From: Nocardioides alkalitolerans DSM 16699
GTDB lineage: Bacteria; Actinomycetota; Actinomycetes; Propionibacteriales; Nocardioidaceae
Direction: 5' to 3'
Length of the DNA stretch: 64,000 nt
Assembly (NCBI RefSeq): GCF_000426525.1
Contig: NZ_AUFN01000010.1
Location: 124,001 to 188,000, forward strand
The notes under the pieces: generated by a model
Told to the model about the DNA's origin: nothing
Seen by the model: the letters and a program-made list of their open reading frames with translations, nothing else
Database searches by the model: none
Position numbers and translations under genes: made by a program
Shown: positions 19,301-24,968 of the stretch, one piece after another
Layout: each line of letters opens with the position of its first letter
Numbering within the stretch: the stretch's first letter is position 1

Positions 19301-19427
19301 CGTCGCCGGCGTCGACGCTCGGGCGGCGGAGCGACTCGGCGTGGGCCTCGGCGTCGCGGCGGAGGTCGGCCCAGTGATCAGCGGGACCGGTGGGCCCGGG
19401 ATCGGTGGGGAGATCGGCTGCGGTCAC
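16344..19427 (-). CDS. Large membrane glycosyltransferase, family 2
   Basis: The 1027-residue product has an N-terminal GT2 domain (about 43-330) with VTVVLVAHDGATWLP, VVAVDTGSTDGSADLL, WLLHDDSVPAPDAL and GADLDLGWRAAAAG. A charged stretch follows, then about a dozen hydrophobic segments from residue 440 to 990. The C-terminal part, with VVQPAPGDPEIRATLD, may be outside. Such proteins are thought to add sugars to lipid-linked glycans at the membrane; donor and acceptor are unknown. GTG 19427 is the assigned start. It is coupled to the downstream DUF5719 gene and lies 72 bases after whiB on the same strand. Confidence 0.85.
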   Translation of the reverse strand: MTAADLPTDPGPTGPADHWADLRRDAEAHAESLRRPSVDAGDVTVVLVAHDGATWLPTVLEGLAAQTVPPARVVAVDTGSTDGSADLLEVALGHAAVIEAPVSTSYAEAVDLARDHLAATGLDPRSGWLWLLHDDSVPAPDALQRLLECAHLDPAAEVIGPKLREWPSLRRLLEVGVTVSGTARRETGLERGEYDQGQYAASRRVLAVNTAGMLVRPALLSDLGGLERTLPVLGADLDLGWRAAAAGRRTVVAPDAVVFHAEASHRGLRSTPLLGRHPHLADRRAALFVVLANCSTRAFLLQAVRLALGSLLRALGFLATRSPGAAADEVLAVAAVYARPGDLRRARRARRATRTVAQRDVRRLLAPWWVPYRHGLDLVGDVVSAATTHATDVADRRRDARSAAERDRVAATRTGTRAATVDESGGEDDELAAESGWLARYLTSPLALLLTAVVVLCLVGAREALGGIAGGALAPAPADTSTWWHLHAASSSPLGTGTDVPAPPYVAPLALLAWLLPGGPGATVALLMLLAVPFGIWGAWRLLGVAGRLLDPRGTSRWLLLVGAVTYGLVPVTSGAWAQGRFGIVVAAALLPWLAHAALGFADPERERRWRAGWRTGLLLTLVVALVPVAAVLALSMAVVTLAFGVVVARRALLSREVLRGTVAPVALALVLPAVLLSPWLLPTLLHGDLVALAGEAGRLPYPALAPLDVALGRLGDGAGTTEAGVVLVALAVLALAVPATRIAVVGCWAVAAAVLAPAALLALPTFDLAAGETPAALGLVVVVVAGAAVTAAVLGAQGLAWTLVGRRADGRPSAGAVRRVVAALPTLALAAVAVSGLAWFVGPGGSVAADDRDVDIPAYMAQRSETSPSYGVLLLRGSIDDGLTYDVRRDDGVRLGEEEVAALTPVDEAMAADVRALASSPTEEVVDRLRSAGIAYVVQPAPGDPEIRATLDSVAGLAPASAADPSTRAWELAEPPSADAVDDGSVGLGRAVLLLVQGVALVVVLVMAGPNRRSVERRSAPIEETR

Positions 19428-19499
19428 GGTCGGTCACCCTACGGTCCGTTCCCAGCGGGGTGCCTGCAGGGCAGAGGCCCCCGGCACCACCGCGTGGGT

Positions 19500-19757
19500 T
19501 CAGACGACCGCGTGCTTCTTGAGCTTGCGACGCTCCCTCTCGGAGAGACCGCCCCAGATGCCGAAGCGCTCGTCGTTCATCAGTGCGTACTCGAGGCAGT
19601 CGTCGCGCACGTCGCACGTGAGGCAGACCTTCTTGGCCTCCCTCGTCGACCCGCCCTTCTCCGGGAAGAACGCCTCGGGATCGGTCTGAGCGCACAGTGC
19701 GCGCTCCTGCCATCCCAGTTCTTCGGCGTCTCCGTCGAGGAGAAACAGTTCTCTCAC
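19500..19757 (-). CDS. whiB2: WhiB-family iron-sulfur transcriptional regulator (WhiB2/WhmD type)
   Basis: The 85-residue protein has the four WhiB cysteines C22, C45, C48 and C54 (CLTCDVRDDC) that hold a 4Fe-4S cluster, the turn GIWGG at 67-71 and the basic tail ERERRKLKKHAVV. WhiB proteins act with the principal sigma factor; WhiB/WhmD governs septation in streptomycetes and mycobacteria. GTG 19757 has AAAGGG eight bases upstream; upstream in-frame codons are not valid starts near the domain. The position beside cofD matches whiB2 (Rv3260c), which supports the symbol. A leader of about 175 bases is predicted. Confidence 0.93.
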   Translation of the reverse strand: MRELFLLDGDAEELGWQERALCAQTDPEAFFPEKGGSTREAKKVCLTCDVRDDCLEYALMNDERFGIWGGLSERERRKLKKHAVV

Positions 19758-20067
19758 GGCATTCGCCCTTTCGACCCGTCTTCGACCCTGCTGACCCCCG
19801 TCAGCGGTGCAGCCCGGTGCTCCCTCACCGGCAGGATCACCGGTGCCGGACGTCGACGGTGACGGACGAGGCGTCGGGGTCGACACCTCCGCCCGGCGGA
19901 CCGGGCGTGCCCGCCGTGACGCCGGAAGAACACTGTGGGAATTACATGCCTGTCGTACACCGGAAGTCAAGCCCGGATCTGGTAGAGGAGCGGTCTCACC
20001 CCTTTGTCTGCCGCACGCCGTGGACCCCTCACCACCACTGCGCGGCGCGAGCGGCGAGGATGGCCCC
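19758..20067. promoter_or_regulatory. Divergent whiB-cofD control region (310 bases without a gene)
   Basis: On the minus strand TTGACT (19965-19970) and TGTAAT (19941-19946), 18 bases apart, form a good promoter for whiB, with the start of RNA near 19934 and a long leader of about 175 bases. The area around 19930-19970 is relatively AT-rich for this genome. On the plus strand gcgagga at 20055-20061 can serve cofD as a ribosome site; a cofD promoter could not be assigned. Confidence 0.6.
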
Positions 20068-21111
20068 ATGAGCAGCGAGAACGCAGTCGTACGACGGGTG
20101 ACGGTCCTCTCGGGCGGCATGGGCGGCGCCCGCTTCCTCCAGGGCCTGCGCCACGGCCTGCGCACCGGGCTCGTCCCGGGGGCCGACGAGGACACCGAGA
20201 TCACCGTCGTGGCCAACACCGCCGACGACATCTGGGTGCACGGCCTCAAGGTCTGCCCCGACCTCGACACGGTCATGTACACCCTCGGCGACGGCATCGA
20301 CCCCGTCCGCGGCTGGGGCCGGCGCGAGGAGACGTGGAGCGTCAAGAACGAGCTCGCGGCGTACGGCGTGGAGCCCACGTGGTTCGGCCTGGGCGACCGT
20401 GACGTCGCGACCCACCTCGTGCGCACGCAGATGCTGGACGCGGGCTACCCGCTCTCCGCGGTCACGGAGGCGCTCTGCCGACGGTGGCAGCCCGGCGTGC
20501 GCCTCCTGCCGATGACCGACGACCGCGTGGAGACCCACGTCGCCGTGGCGGACCCCGACTCGCCGAGCGGGCGACGGGTCGTCCACTTCCAGGAGTACTG
20601 GATCCGGATGCGCGCCGAGGTGCCCGCGGAGACGGTCGTCGCCGTCGGCATCGGCGACGCCACGCCCGGCCCCGGCGTGCTCGAGGCCATCGCGGAGGCG
20701 GACGTCGTCATCCTCCCGCCGTCCAACCCCGTCGTCTCGGTCGGCACGATCCTGGGCGTCCCCGGCGTGCGGCGGGCCCTGGCCGACACCGCCGCCCCCG
20801 TCGTGGGGCTCTCCCCCATCGTCGGCGGCACCCACGTGCGCGGCATGGCCCACCAGATGCTGACCTCGATCGGCGTCGAGGTCAGCGCCGGCGCCGTCGG
20901 CGCGCACTACGGCGCGCGCAGCAACGGCGGCGTGCTCGACGCGTGGCTCGTCGACGAGCGCGACGCCGACCAGGTGGAGGTCGCGACCTCCGTGGGCCTG
21001 CGCTCGCGTGCCGTGCCGCTCATGATGACCGACGAGGACGCGACGGCGCGGATGGCCGCGACGGCCGTCGAGCTGGCCCTGGCGACGCGCTCGGACGGGG
21101 CCGCCGGGTGA
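20068..21111 (+). CDS. cofD: 2-phospho-L-lactate/phosphoenolpyruvyl transferase CofD (FbiA)
   Basis: The 347-residue enzyme transfers the activated three-carbon acid onto the flavin precursor Fo, forming F420-0 or dehydro-F420-0. It opens with the family signature VTVLSGGMGGARFLQGLRHGL and has VVANTADDIWVHGLKVCPDLDTVMY, GLGDRD and ILPPSNPVVSVGTIL. ATG 20068 begins just before the conserved domain and has GAGGA upstream. It overlaps cofE by four bases. The order whiB, cofD, cofE is the same as in mycobacteria (fbiA). Confidence 0.95.
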   Translation: MSSENAVVRRVTVLSGGMGGARFLQGLRHGLRTGLVPGADEDTEITVVANTADDIWVHGLKVCPDLDTVMYTLGDGIDPVRGWGRREETWSVKNELAAYGVEPTWFGLGDRDVATHLVRTQMLDAGYPLSAVTEALCRRWQPGVRLLPMTDDRVETHVAVADPDSPSGRRVVHFQEYWIRMRAEVPAETVVAVGIGDATPGPGVLEAIAEADVVILPPSNPVVSVGTILGVPGVRRALADTAAPVVGLSPIVGGTHVRGMAHQMLTSIGVEVSAGAVGAHYGARSNGGVLDAWLVDERDADQVEVATSVGLRSRAVPLMMTDEDATARMAATAVELALATRSDGAAG

Positions 21112-22118
21112 GCGGCCACCTCGAGGTCCACGCCCCCGACGGCGTCGGCGAGGTCACCGCGGGCACCGACCTGGTCGGTCTCGTGGTCGAGCTCCTCGCC
21201 CCCCGCGACGGTGACGTCGTGGTCGTGACGAGCAAGGTCGTCGCCAAGGCCGAGGGCCGCGCCAGCACCCTCGACCGCGAGCGCGCCATCGACGACGAGA
21301 CGGTGCGCGTCGTCGCCCGCCGCGGCCCGACCCGCATCTCCCGGACCCGGCACGGCCTCACGCTGGCCGCGGCCGGCGTCGACAACTCCAACGTCGTGCG
21401 GGGCAGCGTCGTGCTGCTGCCGCTCGACCCGGACGCGTCCGCCCGGGCCCTGCGCCGCGGGGTGCGGGAGCGGGCCGGCGTCGACGTGGGGGTCGTCGTC
21501 ACCGACACCGCCGGCCGGGCGTGGCGCGAGGGGCAGACCGACATCGCCGTGGGCGCGGCCGGCCTCGCGGTGCTCGAGGACCACGCGGGCCGCCACGACT
21601 CCTACGGCAACGAGCTCGCGGTCACCGCGCCCGCCGTCGCCGACGAGATCGCCGGCGCCGCGGAGCTGGCGCAGGGCAAGCTCGGCGGCCGTCCGCTGGC
21701 CCTCGTCCGCGGACGCGCCGACCTGGTGCTCCCCGGCGACGACGACGGACCGGGTGCGCGGGCCCTCGTGCGCGACCCGGCGCGCGACATGTTCGGGTAC
21801 GGCGCCCGCGAGGCCGTCGTGGCCGCGCTCGCCGCCGCCTCCGACCCGGCCGAGCTGGTCGACGGCTTCGGGGGGCCCGCCGGCGCCGACGACCTGGCCG
21901 GGGCCGTCGCCCGCGTCCTCGGCGTCGAGGCGCGGGTCGCCGACACCGGGGACGGCCTGGTCGCCACGGTGCGGGACACCGACGCCGTCGTGCTGACGGC
22001 GCTCACCCGGGCGCACGGGTGGAGGTGGGCCGCGGCGCCGAGCGCCGGCACGACCCCCGCAGGGGCGACCGACACCCCCGGGACGACCGAGGTCAGGCTC
22101 ACGCGCCCGAGTCCGTAG
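21108..22118 (+). CDS. cofE: F420-0:gamma-glutamyl ligase CofE, without the FbiB nitroreductase domain
   Basis: The 336-residue protein carries the complete CofE ligase domain (about 1-245): DVVVVTSKVVAKAEGR, RHGLTLAAAGVDNSN, DTAGRAWREGQTDIAVG and DPARDMFGYG. It adds glutamates to F420-0. Mycobacterial FbiB is about 448 residues because a C-terminal nitroreductase-like FMN domain reduces dehydro-F420; here only about 90 poorly conserved residues follow. GTG 21108 overlaps the cofD stop. The missing domain implies that the reduction step, if needed, is done by a separate protein. Confidence 0.9.
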   Translation: MSGHLEVHAPDGVGEVTAGTDLVGLVVELLAPRDGDVVVVTSKVVAKAEGRASTLDRERAIDDETVRVVARRGPTRISRTRHGLTLAAAGVDNSNVVRGSVVLLPLDPDASARALRRGVRERAGVDVGVVVTDTAGRAWREGQTDIAVGAAGLAVLEDHAGRHDSYGNELAVTAPAVADEIAGAAELAQGKLGGRPLALVRGRADLVLPGDDDGPGARALVRDPARDMFGYGAREAVVAALAAASDPAELVDGFGGPAGADDLAGAVARVLGVEARVADTGDGLVATVRDTDAVVLTALTRAHGWRWAAAPSAGTTPAGATDTPGTTEVRLTRPSP

Positions 22119-22162
22119 ACTCTGCCCGCGAACGTCCCCAGACCCGTGAGGAAAGCCTGACC

Positions 22163-22930
22163 GTGGCAAAGTCCGAGAAGACCGACCGCTCCGCGGTCGT
22201 CAAGAAGATGAAGGCGCAGCAGCGCAGTGCGGAGCGCCGCGGCAGCTTCATGATCGTCGGCATCTGCATCGCCGTCGGGGTCCTCATCGTGGGGGCCGCG
22301 GCCTACCGTCCGGTGATGAACTGGTGGGAGCTGCGGCAGTTCAACGACATCGACCTCGCGGCGATCGGCGCGCCCGCGTCGGTGTGCCAGCCCGAGCAGA
22401 TCCTGGCCGCCACCGGCGAGCAGGACCACCGGGAGACGGGCGACATCGAGTACGAGACGTCGCCCCCCGTGTTCGGTCCCCACCGCCCCTCGCCGGCACC
22501 GATGGACCGCAAGTTCTACACGCCCGAGGACCGCCCCGAGATCGAGCAGCTGATCCACAACTCGGAGCACGGCTACGCGATCCTCTGGTACGACGAGACC
22601 GCCGCCGCCGACGACGAGATGATGGCCGACATCCGCGGCATCTCCTCGAAGCTCCAGGGCACCGACAACCTCCGGCTCAAGTTCAAGGCCGTCCCGTGGG
22701 AGGGCGAGGCCGACGGCGGCGAGGCGTTCCCCGAGGGCCAGCACATCGCCATCGGCCGGTGGACCAGCACGCTCGAGCCCGAGCAGGGCGACGCCCCCGA
22801 GTTCGACGGCGAGCCCGGCGAGAGCGGCTACGGCATCCTCGAGTACTGCAGCGAGCCCAGTGGCGAGGCCCTCAACGACTTCATGCTCCGCTGGCCCTAC
22901 ACGAACTCCGTGGAGCCGCTCGGCGCCTGA
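22163..22930 (+). CDS. DUF3105 family membrane-anchored protein
   Basis: A 255-residue protein with a basic cytoplasmic N-terminus, one membrane segment at about 29-47 and an outside domain typical of DUF3105: IEQLIHNSEHGYAILWYD and LRLKFKAVPW, with one cysteine on each side (SVCQPEQ and LEYCSEP) that could form a disulfide. The family has no known function. GTG 22163 begins with a lysine-rich segment, with GAGGAAAG upstream. It is downstream of cofE by 44 bases and ends before a strong terminator. Confidence 0.85.
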   Translation: MAKSEKTDRSAVVKKMKAQQRSAERRGSFMIVGICIAVGVLIVGAAAYRPVMNWWELRQFNDIDLAAIGAPASVCQPEQILAATGEQDHRETGDIEYETSPPVFGPHRPSPAPMDRKFYTPEDRPEIEQLIHNSEHGYAILWYDETAAADDEMMADIRGISSKLQGTDNLRLKFKAVPWEGEADGGEAFPEGQHIAIGRWTSTLEPEQGDAPEFDGEPGESGYGILEYCSEPSGEALNDFMLRWPYTNSVEPLGA

Positions 22931-22955
22931 GCGCCACCAGGCAGAGCACCAGCAC

Positions 22956-23002
22956 GTACGACGAGGGGCCCGGGTCACGTCGACCCGGGCCCCTCGTCGT
23001 AC
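22956..23002. terminator. Strong bidirectional terminator
   Basis: A perfect 21-bp inverted repeat (22956-22976 and 22982-23002) with a five-base loop acgtc lies between the convergent DUF3105 and nucleotidyltransferase genes, 26 and 30 bases from their stop codons. The arm starts gtacgacgaggggccc. It lacks a T-run, but its length and place make a terminator for both strands the simplest reading. Confidence 0.85.
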
Positions 23003-23031
23003 CCGCTCCCGCGCTCGGGGGCGGTGACGGC

Positions 23032-24093
23032 TCAGACGTGCGCGCCCACGTCGACCCGGACGTCCACCACGGAGGCCTCGGGCGCCACGACGGCGTCGTC
23101 GCCGACGGTGGCGTCCTGCAGCCGGGCGCCGGCACCGATCCGGGCGCCCGGACCCACCACGGAGTCGACGACCTCGGCCCCGGCCTCGACCTGCGCACCG
23201 GTCATCACGATGCTGCCGCGCACGACGGCCCCGGAGGCGACGACGGCGTCGGCCATCAGCACCGAGCCCCCGCCGACCTCGGCGTCGTCCGCGACCCGCG
23301 CGCTGGGCGCGACCCGGGCGCCGTCGGGGCCGGGCTCGGCCGCCGGGGTGGGCGCGACGCCGAGCACGACGTCCCGCGACGCCCCGACGAGGGCCGCCGG
23401 CGTGCCCACGTCACGCCAGTAGGCGGTCTCGACGAAGCCCACGACGAGCTGGTCGTCGGCCACGAGGCCCGGGAAGGTCTCGCGCTCCACGGACACCACC
23501 TGACCTGCGGGGATGGTGTCGATGACGTCGCGCCGGAAGATGTAGCAGCCGGCGTTGACCTGGTTCGTGACCGGGTTCTCCGACTTCTCCACGAACCCCG
23601 TCACGCGGCCCGTGCCGTCGGTGGGCACGCAGCCGAAGGCACGCGCGTCCTCGACCTGCACGAGGTGCAGGCTGACGTCGACCCGGCGACCGTCGCGCGG
23701 GGTGGCGAAGTCCTCCAGCTGGCCCGGCAGGTCGTGCCCGGAGAGCACGTCGCCGTTGAGGATGATCACGGCGCCGTCGGGGTCGTCGGTGAGCGCGTCC
23801 GCGACGTTGCGGATCGCGCCGCCCGTGCCGAGCGGCTCGTCCTCGAGCACGTAGTCGATGCGGATGCCCCAGCGGCTGCCGTCGCCGAGCACCGGCGCGA
23901 ACTGGTCGGCGTGGTACGACGTGGCCAGCACGACGTGCTCGACCCCGGCCCCCGCGAGGCGGGCGATCTGGTGCTCGAGGAAGGGGACACCGCCGACGTC
24001 GAGGAGGTGCTTCGGCCGGCGTGCGGTCAGGGGCAGCAACCGTGAGCCGAACCCACCGGCCACGATCACCGCCTCGACGGAGGGAAGAGTCAT
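23032..24093 (-). CDS. Sugar-phosphate nucleotidyltransferase (mannose-1-phosphate guanylyltransferase-like)
   Basis: The 353-residue product has the nucleotidyltransferase signature VAGGFGSRLLPLTARRPKHL at 11-30, the metal-binding NGDVLSGHDL and the sugar-binding FVEKSENP. From about 255 to the end there are hexapeptide left-handed helix repeats (VAPSARVADDAEVGGGSVLM and similar). It likely makes an NDP-sugar; manC (Rv3264c) is the positional counterpart, so GDP-mannose is the best guess. ATG 24093 is preferred to the ATG nine bases upstream because TACGAT (24101-24106) lies seven bases before it, fitting a leaderless start. Confidence 0.85.
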   Translation of the reverse strand: MTLPSVEAVIVAGGFGSRLLPLTARRPKHLLDVGGVPFLEHQIARLAGAGVEHVVLATSYHADQFAPVLGDGSRWGIRIDYVLEDEPLGTGGAIRNVADALTDDPDGAVIILNGDVLSGHDLPGQLEDFATPRDGRRVDVSLHLVQVEDARAFGCVPTDGTGRVTGFVEKSENPVTNQVNAGCYIFRRDVIDTIPAGQVVSVERETFPGLVADDQLVVGFVETAYWRDVGTPAALVGASRDVVLGVAPTPAAEPGPDGARVAPSARVADDAEVGGGSVLMADAVVASGAVVRGSIVMTGAQVEAGAEVVDSVVGPGARIGAGARLQDATVGDDAVVAPEASVVDVRVDVGAHV

Positions 24094-24121
24094 GGTCGGC
24101 ATCGTAGAGAAGGCTGCGACG

Positions 24122-24925
24122 ATGGCTGACGTGAACCTCCCGAACCGAGCCGACCGTCACTCCCCCGTCACCTTCGCGACCCTGCTGGGCCGTCTCCTCG
24201 GCGACGAGCCCGGGCGACCGTTGGTGACCTACTACGGGTACGACGCCGACGGCGCGGTCGTCGACCGCACCGAGCTGTCGACGACGACGTACGCCAACTG
24301 GGTGGCCAAAGCCGCGGGCCTGCTCACCGACGAGCTCGACCTGGAGCGCGGCGACCGGCTGCTGCTCGACCTGCCGACGCACTGGCTGACGCCCGTGCTC
24401 TGGGGCGCCGCCTGGACCGCGGGTCTCGTCGTCGTGCTGCCGGAGGACCTGGCCGCGGGTGCTGCGGGCGGGTCCGTCGCCGAGGGCGACCTCGCCGCCG
24501 TCGTCTGCGGTCCTGCCTCCCTCGACCGGTGGTCCGACCGCGCGGACGACCTCGTCGTGCTGGCCTGCGCGCTCACCCCGCTGGGGCGTCCCTTCGCCGG
24601 CGGGGTGCCCGACGGGGTGCACGACGTCGGCGTCGAGATCTGGTCGCTGCCCGACGCGTACGTCGCGATCGACCCGCCCACGCCCGAGGACGAGGCGCGC
24701 CCGGGTCGGGTCCAGGGCGACCTGCTGTCCCCGCCGGACGGACCGGCGCTGCGGGTGCTGACGACCGACCTGTCGACCGTCGCCGGCCTGGACGGGGCCG
24801 TGGGGGTCCTGGCCGCCGGCGGCTCGCTGGTGCTCGTCGACCCGGCGGCGCCGTCCGCCCCGTGGTGGCCCGAGAAGCGCTCCGCCCTCGAGCGCGACGA
24901 GCGGCTCGAGGGCGGGGCGGCCTGA
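24122..24925 (+). CDS. TIGR03089 family protein
   Basis: A 267-residue protein resembling a shortened acyl/AMP-forming enzyme fold: it starts with a segment like the N-terminal part of AMP-dependent synthetases (VTYYGYDADGAVVDRTELS, then GDRLLLDLPTHWLTPVLWGAA) but lacks the phosphate-binding loop and C-terminal domain of working ligases. This is the hallmark of TIGR03089 (Rv3268 position). Function unknown. ATG 24122 has AGAAGG eight bases upstream. It is divergent from the nucleotidyltransferase gene with only 28 bases between starts, so its promoter must overlap that gene. Confidence 0.8.
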   Translation: MADVNLPNRADRHSPVTFATLLGRLLGDEPGRPLVTYYGYDADGAVVDRTELSTTTYANWVAKAAGLLTDELDLERGDRLLLDLPTHWLTPVLWGAAWTAGLVVVLPEDLAAGAAGGSVAEGDLAAVVCGPASLDRWSDRADDLVVLACALTPLGRPFAGGVPDGVHDVGVEIWSLPDAYVAIDPPTPEDEARPGRVQGDLLSPPDGPALRVLTTDLSTVAGLDGAVGVLAAGGSLVLVDPAAPSAPWWPEKRSALERDERLEGGAA

Positions 24926-24968
24926 GCCGGACGGCTCGGGCGGGTTCCTGCTGACGTACGGCGGGCGC

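Noticed and set aside
20029-20907. Minus-strand open frames across cofD
   Set aside because: They lack recognisable domains, and cofD on the plus strand carries its signature motifs.
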